Assembly: GCA_041481485.1 (NCBI GenBank)
Contig: JBGPBY010000455.1
Coordinates: forward strand, 1 to 6,059
From: JBGPBY01 sp041481485
Lineage (GTDB): Bacteria > Acidobacteriota > Terriglobia > 20CM-2-55-15
DNA: 6,059 bases
Reading direction: 5' to 3'
Part shown: positions 1 to 6,055 of the stretch, piece by piece
Layout: each line of letters starts with the position of its first letter
Position numbering within the stretch: position 1 is the first letter of the stretch
Made by a program: the position numbers and the translations under genes
Notes under the pieces: model-generated
What the model was told of the DNA's origin: nothing
Seen by the model: only the letters and a program-made list of their open reading frames with translations
Database searches by the model: none

Positions 1-55
1 ACAACAGACAAACGTTCAATTGTAGACCCCGCCCTACCCCGGGGATACCTCTTCC

Positions 56-2026
56 CTACGGCAGTGCGAAAACGTAAATCCCGTTGGTGTTTGGAGGCGG
101 CGGAGTAATGTTCGCCTGTGTGATGAGCCCAGCAGTCACGCCTCCGCGTCCGGTGAGCACGGCCACATACTGTTTGCCGTTGACCGAATACGTAATCGTG
201 CTGCTCTGAATGCTGCCCGGCAGCACGGTCTGCCACAGCACTTTTCCGCTATCCGCATCGATTGCTCTGAAGTTTCGCGCCAGATCTCCCCAGAATACGA
301 CGTCGCCCGCCGTCGTGAGGGTCGCACCGTTTCCGGGAGCGCAGGTTTCAAACAATCGCGTGATTTCTCCGGTAGTCATGTTCACCTTAGCCACACCCGC
401 AAATTTCTGAGGGTCGGACCCATCGCGCCGGATCGCTGTACGCCGTTCAGCAAGTGTCCCACCGCCGCCGGCCGCTCCTCCACGGCCTCCGGCCGGTGCA
501 GCGCCTCCACGTCCCGCGCCGCCTCCTCCGGCCGGTGCAGCACCGCCTCGTCCAGCGCCTCCCCCATCGGCCGCCACGGGTGGCGCGCCAACTGCAGCCG
601 TAGCCGCAGGCGCGTCAACCGGCGGCCCCTGACAAACCGATGGCGAAACTTCATAAGGAGCTGGTGGCAGGACCGTGCCGGCGGGCCCCTTGGATGTCAT
701 ATCGAGGCAGTTGTCGACATAGGGGATATAAAGTGAGTTCTTGCCGGGATGATACGACATGGGCCAGTAGCTTTTCGTGTTGTAGGCACATATGACATGG
801 CGCTGTCCGGGATTCGGATTGATGACATCGTCATTAATCCAGGTTTTGCCGTCCGGGTCGATGCGCTTGATCAGGAAGCGCGGCGTATCGTAAGGAAAAG
901 GCGTTGCCCAGAGGAACTTGCCGTCGTTGCGATCCAGCATGAACAATCCCCCGCCTTCGCCGACGGAAACTGATACATCGTGTTGCTGATTTCTGGGAAT
1001 CGAGGTGTTGATCCATTTCACATACTTCGGATCGGGATTCACCGCGGTTCTGAAAAGGATACGCTCGTTTGTGTAATCCTGATCCCAGTCGTCACCGGGC
1101 AAGTGCTGGTAATACCACAGCAACTTTCCAGTCTCCGGATTCAGCGCCACTGTCGAATTGCTGTAAAGGTCTGCCGGAGCGGAGAAACCAATGGCATTGG
1201 AATTCCCGCCATGGCGGTCCGATCGAGTATTCGGAATGGGATTGGCAACTCCCCAGTAAATGATTTTTTTAACGGGGTCGTAGCTTCCTCCGAGCCCCCA
1301 TGTTGATGCTTGCCGGTTCGCCACCGGCGCGCCGCCCCAGGATTTGTCGCCGACCGGGTCGTCTTCGCCAGCAGCCGTAAAGAATTTCCAGAGTTCTTTC
1401 CCCGTCATCGGATCGTGCGCCGCGATGTAACAACCCTGCTGGGGCGGATTGCCGCACGTCCGCGCGGAAATCAGCTTGCTGCCTGCAATGTAGAGTCCGC
1501 CAGTCAGGCGGCCGCCATTGTTGACGGCCTTCGTTTCCCAGCGAACCGCGCCGGTCTTCATGTCCAGTGCGGCGATGGTCCCGTCCGTGCCGGGATAGAA
1601 GATCATGTCGCCGAACATGGCAAAGGTTTTAGTATTCGATGCACCTCCGGCTCTCCGATATTCCCAGAGGAGATTCCCATTTGTTGCATCCAGCGCCCAC
1701 AGTACACCGCCCGCAGGCATTCCCGGAGGGCCCGGATTCATCACAAACAACACGCCGTCGTGAACCAGCGGAATGCTTTCCTGTGTACCGGTGACCATGT
1801 CTTTGGACCACGCCAGTTTTATCTGGCCGACGTTCTGTTTGGTGATCTGCTTCAGCGGACTGAAACGTTGCGCATCGTAGGTGCGGCTATACATCAGCCA
1901 GTCGTTGGGGCTGGGGTTTTCCAGCATCGCCTCGGTCACAGGACTGATCGTTTTAATCTGGGCGAGCGCGATCGAAGCAATCGACACCACCAGGATCGCA
2001 AGAACCAACAGCGCTTTACGAATCAT
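56..2026 (-). CDS. Exported PQQ-dehydrogenase-like quinoprotein (8-bladed beta-propeller), cofactor site degenerate
   Basis: A 656-residue protein. Residues 1-22 are a signal peptide (basic MIRK, hydrophobic core, Ala-Leu-Ala before Gln23), so it should act in the periplasm or outside. The mature part has the propeller repeats of PQQ-dependent alcohol dehydrogenases: LDATNGNLLWEY (112-123), LDMKTGAVRWE (154-164), HDPMTGKELWKF (204-215), LNPETGKLLWYYQ (295-307) and IDADSGKVLWQ, ending with the usual GKQYVAVLTGRGG. Retained are Glu83, Thr175, Trp243 and an Asp-rich GDDWDQD (311-317) near the expected catalytic Asp. Lost or changed are the vicinal Cys pair (GGASNTKT at 127-134), the SGAE/RG segment (replaced by a Cys191-Cys199 loop), the catalytic Arg (Gly358) and the PQQ Asn (Ser419). 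These assignments rest on alignment from memory. There is no CXXCH, so no haem domain. A Gly/Ala/Arg-rich insert spans 471-523. The start is supported by AGAGGAG seven bases upstream. It is transcribed divergently from the isocitrate dehydrogenase gene. The fold is secure; enzymatic activity and substrate are not. It may be one of the acidobacterial 'empty' quinoprotein homologues. Confidence 0.88.
   Translation of the reverse strand: MIRKALLVLAILVVSIASIALAQIKTISPVTEAMLENPSPNDWLMYSRTYDAQRFSPLKQITKQNVGQIKLAWSKDMVTGTQESIPLVHDGVLFVMNPGPPGMPAGGVLWALDATNGNLLWEYRRAGGASNTKTFAMFGDMIFYPGTDGTIAALDMKTGAVRWETKAVNNGGRLTGGLYIAGSKLISARTCGNPPQQGCYIAAHDPMTGKELWKFFTAAGEDDPVGDKSWGGAPVANRQASTWGLGGSYDPVKKIIYWGVANPIPNTRSDRHGGNSNAIGFSAPADLYSNSTVALNPETGKLLWYYQHLPGDDWDQDYTNERILFRTAVNPDPKYVKWINTSIPRNQQHDVSVSVGEGGGLFMLDRNDGKFLWATPFPYDTPRFLIKRIDPDGKTWINDDVINPNPGQRHVICAYNTKSYWPMSYHPGKNSLYIPYVDNCLDMTSKGPAGTVLPPAPYEVSPSVCQGPPVDAPAATAAVGAPPVAADGGGAGRGGAAPAGGGGAGRGGAAPAGGRGGAAGGGGTLAERRTAIRRDGSDPQKFAGVAKVNMTTGEITRLFETCAPGNGATLTTAGDVVFWGDLARNFRAIDADSGKVLWQTVLPGSIQSSTITYSVNGKQYVAVLTGRGGVTAGLITQANITPPPPNTNGIYVFALP
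456..615 (-). repeat. Low-complexity Gly/Ala/Arg insert with 39-bp tandem repeat inside the quinoprotein gene
   Basis: Residues 471-523 of the quinoprotein are almost entirely Ala, Gly, Pro and Arg. Within them a 39-bp unit occurs twice in tandem (491-529 and 530-568), encoding (D/G)GGGAGRGGAAPA twice, followed by a partial third copy GGRGGAAGGGG. The copies have diverged at several third codon positions, so the repeat is not a very recent duplication. It lies in the loop between the CLDMTSK segment and the last propeller blades, where the family normally has a shorter surface loop. It is probably a flexible, solvent-exposed linker. Confidence 0.85.
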
Positions 2027-2033
2027 TGCGAGT

Positions 2034-2040
2034 CTCCTCT
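2034..2040 (-). promoter_or_regulatory. Ribosome binding site of the quinoprotein gene
   Basis: On the minus strand this reads AGAGGAG, a near-perfect Shine-Dalgarno sequence seven bases before the ATG at 2026. It fixes the start directly in front of a well-formed signal peptide. Confidence 0.8.
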
Positions 2041-2057
2041 CATTTCAGGCCGCGATA

Positions 2058-2086
2058 TTCATGACACAGGCCATTAGCTAAGTCAA
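2058..2086 (-). promoter_or_regulatory. Tentative sigma70-like promoter of the quinoprotein gene
   Basis: On the minus strand a good -35 hexamer TTGACT (2086-2081) is followed after 17 bases by CATGAA (2063-2058), a poor -10. The spacing and position about 30 bases before the start codon are plausible, but the -10 matches the consensus at only three of six positions. Confidence 0.3.
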
Positions 2087-2124
2087 AGGTTCCGGCGCCC
2101 CACACCCTTTGGAACATATGTAGG

Positions 2125-2141
2125 GGCGGTCAATGACCGCC
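2125..2141. repeat. Short palindrome GGCGGTCA-A-TGACCGCC
   Basis: Two perfect 8-bp arms (2125-2132 and 2134-2141) flank a single central A. It lies about 100 bp upstream of the quinoprotein start and just upstream of its tentative -35 box, so it could be an operator. The motif also resembles GGCGGTCATTGACCGCC-type palindromes that I recall as dispersed intergenic repeats in many bacteria. I cannot decide between the two from one copy. Confidence 0.6.
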
Positions 2142-2150
2142 TGCAATTTT

Positions 2151-2343
2151 GAAGGATGCAACTCCAACGGTAGGGACAGTCGATCAAGAAATCCCTCTCC
2201 CAACGGGAGAGGGTCGGGTGAGGCGTACCGCACGTAACAATATTTACGTGCGGTACCCCTCACCGGCCGCTGCGCGGCCCCCTCTCCCGTTGGGAGAGGG
2301 ATTTCTTGATAAACCGTTCCCACAGGTGTGACCGCATTCCTTC
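2151..2343. repeat. Large composite inverted repeat (cloverleaf-capable palindromic element)
   Basis: The core is a perfect 31-bp inverted repeat, 2183-2213 against 2280-2310. Inside it lies a second inverted repeat of 21 bp with one mismatch (2217-2237 against 2244-2264) around the 6-base loop CAATAT. Each 31-bp arm contains its own 9-bp hairpin, CCCTCTCCC/GGGAGAGGG (2193-2213 with loop AAC; 2280-2300 with loop GTT). A further hairpin GGCCGC-TGC-GCGGCC (2265-2279) is present on the right side only. A single strand can therefore fold as one long rod, or as a 10-bp closing stem (2183-2192 with 2301-2310) carrying four hairpins. Outside the core the symmetry continues imperfectly: 2170-2182 pairs with 2311-2323 with five mismatches, and GAAGGATGC (2151-2159) matches GCATTCCTTC (2334-2343) apart from one extra base. 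No transposase and no clear target duplication are visible. It is probably a dispersed, non-autonomous MITE- or REP-like element; a role as a transcription barrier between the divergent genes is possible. Confidence 0.85.
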
Positions 2344-2378
2344 AGGAGAATCCGGAACGAATCCGCTGCGGGAAGAAA

Positions 2379-2418
2379 TTGCGCATCATCTTTGAATTGC
2401 GGCTATATTAGGTAATTT
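2379..2418 (+). promoter_or_regulatory. Tentative promoter region of the isocitrate dehydrogenase operon
   Basis: Two weak sigma70-like arrangements overlap: TTGCGC (2379-2384) with TATATT (2404-2409) at a long 19-base spacing, and TTGAAT (2392-2397) with TAATTT (2413-2418) at a short 15-base spacing. The stretch is AT-rich compared with its surroundings and lies about 40 bases before the start codon, which favours a promoter somewhere here. Confidence 0.3.
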
Positions 2419-2441
2419 GTACCGATGACGCGATCAACTTC

Positions 2442-2450
2442 AGGAACGGA
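2442..2450 (+). promoter_or_regulatory. Weak ribosome binding site of the isocitrate dehydrogenase gene
   Basis: AGGAACGGA ends six bases before the ATG at 2457. It offers AGGA at an 11-base spacing or GGA at a 6-base spacing. It is modest, but the start agrees with the conserved family N-terminus (NSRYSIIYTHTDEAP). Confidence 0.5.
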
Positions 2451-2456
2451 CAGAAA

Positions 2457-4685
2457 ATGACAAATTCCCGATACTCCATTATTTATACCCATACCGATGA
2501 AGCGCCGGCGCTTGCGACCCTTTCCTTTTTGCCGATCGTGCAAACTTTTGCGCGACCCTGCGGAGTGGATGTGGAATCGCGGGACATCTCTCTAGCCGGA
2601 CGAATCATTTCCAGTTTTCCGGAAAGGCTCACGGCAAATCAGCAGATCCCGGATGCGCTTGCCGAGCTGGGAAAACTGGCAACGCTTCCCGAAGCCAATA
2701 TCATCAAGCTGCCCAATATCAGCGCTTCGCTTCCTCAATTGAAAGCCGCAATCATGGAGCTGCAAAAAAAGGGTTACGACCTGCCGGATTATCCGGATTC
2801 GCCGGCGAGCGAAGAAGAAAAGTCGGCGCGAATCCGCTACGACAAGGTGAAAGGCAGCGCCGTCAATCCGGTGCTGCGCGAAGGCAATTCGGACCGCCGC
2901 GCGCCCAGTGCCGTGAAACAGTATGCGCGAAAGAATCCGCACTCGATGGGCGTATGGTCTGCGGATTCCAAATCGCATGTTTCCCATATGACTGGAGGCG
3001 ACTTTCGCTCCAATGAAAAATCAGTAACGATGACAAAGGCAGACACGCTGCGAATCGAACTGGCCGCAACGGACGGAAAGACTCAGATCCTGAAAGACAA
3101 GATCCCGGTCCTCGCCGGCGAAATCGTCGACGCCACCATGATGAGCATCCGCGCACTCGATGCATTTCTGGATAAGGAAATTCAGGACGCCAAAGACAAG
3201 GGAGTTCTCTTTTCGATTCACCTGAAGGCAACGATGATGAAGGTCTCCGATCCCATCATCTTTGGCCATGCCGTAAAAGTCTTTTTCAAGGACGTTTTCC
3301 AGAAACACGGAACCACATTGAACGCTCTTGGAGTGAATCCCAATAATGGACTCGGCAATCTGCTGGAGGCCATTCAGAAATTACCCGAGGGGCAGCGCCG
3401 CGAGATCGAAGCCGATATTCAGAGCGAATTCGAGCGGCGGCCGGAGCTGGCCATGGTGAATTCCAGCAAGGGCATCACGAACCTTCATGTACCGAGCGAT
3501 GTCATTGTTGACGCATCAATGCCGGCCATGATCCGGACTTCCGGCCAGATGTGGAACAAGGCGGGAAAATCGCAGGACACCAAGGCCGTGATTCCGGATT
3601 CCAGCTATGCCGATATCTATCAGGCGACAATTGAATTCTGTAAGGCGAACGGCGCGTTCAATCCGGTAACCATGGGAACCGTGCCGAATGTCGGGCTGAT
3701 GGCTCAGGCGGCCGAGGAGTATGGCTCGCACGACAAGACGTTCGAAGCCCAGGCAGACGGCGTCATTCGCGTTACGGATTCCAGTGGAACCACTTTGTTT
3801 GAACATCACGTCGAGAAAGGCGATATCTGGCGTATGTGTCAGACGAAAGACGCCGCCGTGAAGGACTGGGTAAAACTGGCGGTGTCGCGTGCCCGCGCGA
3901 CAAAAACTCCAGCCATTTTCTGGCTCGACAAGACTCGGTCGCACGATGCTGAACTGATCCGAAAGGTGAACCAGTATCTTCCCGAGCACGACACCAGGGG
4001 TCTTCAAATTGAAATCATGTCTCCCGAGGATGCCACCCGTTTTACACTGAAACGCCTGAAAGCCGGTGAAGACACCATTTCGGTGACGGGGAATGTGCTG
4101 CGGGATTACCTTACGGACCTTTTCCCGATTCTCGAAGTCGGAACCAGCGCGAAAATGCTATCCATCGTTCCGTTGATGAATGGCGGCGGTATGTTCGAAA
4201 CCGGTGCCGGAGGTTCGGCGCCGAAACACGTGCAGCAATTTCTCGAAGAAAATCATTTGAGATGGGATTCCCTCGGAGAATTCCTGGCGCTTGCCGTATC
4301 GTTCGAACACCTGAGTGAAGCGTCCGGCAACCGGAAGGCAAAGATTCTGGCCGATGCGCTGGACCGTGCGACGGAGAAACTGCTGGACAATCGCAAATCC
4401 CCCTCGGCCAAAGTTCCGGAACTGGATAATCGCGGCAGCCAGTTTTATTTGTCAATGTATTGGGCCCAGGAGATGGCAGCACAGAACGATGAAGTGGAAT
4501 TGAAGACTCGATTTGAAAAGCTTGCAAAAGTACTTGGAGAAAACGAAACGAAGATTGTCGGGGAGCTCAACCGGGTTCAGGGCCATCCGGTGGATATCGG
4601 AGGCTACTATGCGCCGGTCTTTGAGCTTGCGGCTGCCGCAATGCGGCCAAGCACCACATTCAATACCCTGCTGGCATCGTTCTAA
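2457..4685 (+). CDS. icd: Monomeric-type NADP-dependent isocitrate dehydrogenase
   Basis: A 742-residue cytoplasmic enzyme, matching the roughly 740 residues of monomeric isocitrate dehydrogenases such as those of Azotobacter vinelandii and Corynebacterium. It oxidatively decarboxylates isocitrate to 2-oxoglutarate in the TCA cycle, making NADPH. It is unrelated in length and sequence to the ~45 kDa homodimeric Icd. By alignment from memory (Azotobacter number plus 2), the substrate and metal site is complete: Ser134, Asn137, Arg141 and Arg147 in GSAVNPVLREGNSDRR; Lys257; Asp352; Tyr422; Arg549, Asp550 and Asp554 in VLRDYLTD. Of the residues expected at the NADP 2'-phosphate, Lys590, His591 and Arg602 are present, but the position of Azotobacter Arg649 is Ala651 (KSPSAKV rather than KSPxRKV). 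The C-terminus (GHPVDIGGYYAP, RPSTTFN) is typical and intact. The stop codon abuts the next gene's start, so the two should be co-transcribed. Family assignment is secure; strict NADP preference is less certain because of Ala651. Confidence 0.97.
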   Translation: MTNSRYSIIYTHTDEAPALATLSFLPIVQTFARPCGVDVESRDISLAGRIISSFPERLTANQQIPDALAELGKLATLPEANIIKLPNISASLPQLKAAIMELQKKGYDLPDYPDSPASEEEKSARIRYDKVKGSAVNPVLREGNSDRRAPSAVKQYARKNPHSMGVWSADSKSHVSHMTGGDFRSNEKSVTMTKADTLRIELAATDGKTQILKDKIPVLAGEIVDATMMSIRALDAFLDKEIQDAKDKGVLFSIHLKATMMKVSDPIIFGHAVKVFFKDVFQKHGTTLNALGVNPNNGLGNLLEAIQKLPEGQRREIEADIQSEFERRPELAMVNSSKGITNLHVPSDVIVDASMPAMIRTSGQMWNKAGKSQDTKAVIPDSSYADIYQATIEFCKANGAFNPVTMGTVPNVGLMAQAAEEYGSHDKTFEAQADGVIRVTDSSGTTLFEHHVEKGDIWRMCQTKDAAVKDWVKLAVSRARATKTPAIFWLDKTRSHDAELIRKVNQYLPEHDTRGLQIEIMSPEDATRFTLKRLKAGEDTISVTGNVLRDYLTDLFPILEVGTSAKMLSIVPLMNGGGMFETGAGGSAPKHVQQFLEENHLRWDSLGEFLALAVSFEHLSEASGNRKAKILADALDRATEKLLDNRKSPSAKVPELDNRGSQFYLSMYWAQEMAAQNDEVELKTRFEKLAKVLGENETKIVGELNRVQGHPVDIGGYYAPVFELAAAAMRPSTTFNTLLASF

Positions 4686-5996
4686 ATGAGGATCTACGAC
4701 GACATCGGAGTTCTCGTCCCTGAAGTGTACCTGCCCAAGCCCGGAGTCGATCCGCATCAGTGGGCAGTGATTGCGGTCGATCAATTTACATCGGAACCGG
4801 AGTACTGGGATCAGGTCGAGGAAATCGTCGGCGAGGCGCCCTCCACGCTGCACCTCACGTTGCCGGAAATCTATCTGGGATCGGCCGGTGAATCCGAACG
4901 CATTCATGACATTCGGAATACCATGCGGCAGTACCTCCGCGCCGGAATTCTGCAAAAGCGCGAAGGAGTCATTCTTGTCGAACGTAAATGCCATGGCAGA
5001 ACCCGTCGAGGCCTCATGCTCTGCCTGGATCTTGAGAAATACGACTACACCGGCAAATCCTCCAGCCTGATCCGTGCCACCGAAGACACGATTGTGGAGC
5101 GCCTGCCGTCCCGCATGAAGATCCGTGATGGTGCCGCGCTGGAGCTGCCGCACATTCTGGTTTTGATTGACGATCCGGAACGCACCGTCATTGAACCCAT
5201 TGCGCGGGAAAAAAGCCGGCTTCGGCCACTGTACAATTTCAATCTCATGCTCGATGGAGGCATTCTCGCCGGCTATGGGATTTCCGATGAAGCGCCCGTC
5301 ATTGAAGCCCTTCGCAATCTCCTCAAGCCGGAGGCGTTCGCAAAGAAATACGGAATTGCCGCCGAAACACACGGCTTTTTGTATGCCGTCGGCGACGGAA
5401 ATCATTCTCTCGCGTCGGCAAAGGCGGTTTGGGAAAAGGTCAAAACGCAGGTGGGCCCGGATCATCCCTCCCGGTACGCACTCGTCGAACTCGAAAATAT
5501 TCATGACGAGGGCCTGATTCTTGAGCCCATTCACCGTGTGTTGTTTGAAGTGAAGGGAAACTTCAAAGGCGCGCTTGAAAAACTAATCGGTGAGAATCTG
5601 AAATGGATTCCAGTATCCGGCAGCGCGGAAATGATCCGAATGATCCATGAACACAATGATGCGAGCCAGAGAATTGGAATCATTGGCGGAGGAGATTCAT
5701 TCTCCATTGCGGAAATCACCAGGGCCAGTTCGAATCTTGCAGCTGGAACGATCGAACCATTTCTCCAGAGTTTCCTGAAGAACGGCGGCGCGGAAAAGTT
5801 GGACTATATCCATGGCGATGAAGCGGTCATACGCCTCGGAAGTCAACCAGGCAACGTGGGGATCTACCTGCCGAAGCTGAAAAAATCAGATCTGTTCAAA
5901 ACCGTGATCCTCGAGGGTTCTCTTCCCCGCAAGACCTTCTCTCTCGGCGAGCCTCGCGAGAAGCGCTTTTACATGGAAGCGCGGCGAATTTTTTAG
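4686..5996 (+). CDS. DUF1015 family protein, function unassigned
   Basis: A 436-residue protein that I recognise as the DUF1015 family at full length. It has no signal peptide or membrane segment and is probably cytoplasmic. Family hallmarks in order are WAVIAVDQFTSEPEYWDQVE (26-45), PSTLHLTLPEIYLG (52-65), RATEDTIVERLPSRMKIRDG (130-149), LELPHILVLIDDP (152-164), and FLYAVGDGNHSLASAKAVWE (231-250). The last is the most conserved block. It stands where other members have a DGHHR-like motif, and it recalls the DGHHR/GxxR-type motif of the ParB/sulfiredoxin fold; that link is an inference. NIHDEGLILEPIHRVLF (271-287) follows. Some family members lie beside serine-biosynthesis genes in other genomes, as I recall; here the neighbour is isocitrate dehydrogenase. 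The ATG touches the upstream TAA (TAAATG) and no Shine-Dalgarno sequence is evident before it, so translation probably depends on ribosomes finishing the upstream gene. The start fits the family's usual N-terminus. No biochemical function can be read from the sequence. Confidence 0.9.
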   Translation: MRIYDDIGVLVPEVYLPKPGVDPHQWAVIAVDQFTSEPEYWDQVEEIVGEAPSTLHLTLPEIYLGSAGESERIHDIRNTMRQYLRAGILQKREGVILVERKCHGRTRRGLMLCLDLEKYDYTGKSSSLIRATEDTIVERLPSRMKIRDGAALELPHILVLIDDPERTVIEPIAREKSRLRPLYNFNLMLDGGILAGYGISDEAPVIEALRNLLKPEAFAKKYGIAAETHGFLYAVGDGNHSLASAKAVWEKVKTQVGPDHPSRYALVELENIHDEGLILEPIHRVLFEVKGNFKGALEKLIGENLKWIPVSGSAEMIRMIHEHNDASQRIGIIGGGDSFSIAEITRASSNLAAGTIEPFLQSFLKNGGAEKLDYIHGDEAVIRLGSQPGNVGIYLPKLKKSDLFKTVILEGSLPRKTFSLGEPREKRFYMEARRIF

Positions 5997-5998
5997 CT

Positions 5999-6055
5999 GC
6001 AGTTCCCAGCCGCGTTAGCGGCGGCAGTTCGCTAGCCACCGGCGTCAGCCGGTGG
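5999..6055. repeat. Two related GC-rich hairpin repeats, possible transcription end of the operon
   Basis: Two units start with the same heptamer GCAGTTC (5999-6005 and 6024-6030), 25 bases apart. The first carries GCCGC-GTTA-GCGGC (6009-6022, 5-bp stem). The second carries CCACCGGC-GTCA-GCCGGTGG (6036-6055, perfect 8-bp stem with a 4-base loop). They begin three bases after the DUF1015 stop codon. The second hairpin is stable enough to stall transcription, but AAAT follows rather than a T-run, so it is not a classical intrinsic terminator. Both resemble dispersed intergenic palindromes I recall from acidobacterial and planctomycete genomes. The array may continue past the window's end. Confidence 0.65.

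Larger units (their letters stand above)
2027..2456. other. Intergenic region between divergent genes, no coding gene
   Basis: This 430-base gap separates the start codons of the quinoprotein and isocitrate dehydrogenase genes. It contains a short palindrome (2125-2141), a large composite inverted repeat (core 2183-2310) and tentative promoters near each end. Short open frames across it, with peptides such as PLPTGEG and PLPLGEG on both strands, follow from the inverted repeat itself and have no gene-like features. About 110 bases remain between the repeat and the isocitrate dehydrogenase start, enough for a promoter. Confidence 0.8.

Noticed and set aside
1..55. CCCCGGGG palindrome (37-44) as a terminator of the quinoprotein gene
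   Set aside because: The self-complementary stretch has no loop and no T-run follows on the minus strand, so I cannot support a terminator.
456..615. Possible frameshift or assembly error in the low-complexity part of the quinoprotein gene
   Set aside because: The frame stays open and conserved family sequence resumes in frame afterwards, so an in-frame insert is the simpler reading.
1310..2077. Plus-strand open frame of 255 codons antisense to the quinoprotein N-terminal half
   Set aside because: The minus-strand frame has a signal peptide, a ribosome binding site and propeller motifs. The antisense product is rich in Arg/His and resembles nothing I know.
2078..2331. Short open frames across the palindrome, with peptides such as PLPTGEG and PLPLGEG on both strands
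   Set aside because: The same peptides arise on both strands because the DNA is an inverted repeat, and no ribosome binding site supports them. They are a known kind of spurious call over such repeats.
2763..2773. A AAA AAG slippery heptamer in phase within the isocitrate dehydrogenase gene, with the -1 frame open for some 80 codons
   Set aside because: The zero frame continues into a complete, conserved enzyme, and a truncated shifted product would lack the active site. I did not identify a stimulatory stem-loop or an upstream Shine-Dalgarno-like signal. Lys-Lys codons explain the run.
4452..5534. Long minus-strand open frame of 360 codons antisense to the isocitrate dehydrogenase/DUF1015 junction
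   Set aside because: It is wholly covered by two well-recognised plus-strand genes and has no recognisable family or domain. It is a by-product of codon bias on the opposite strand.
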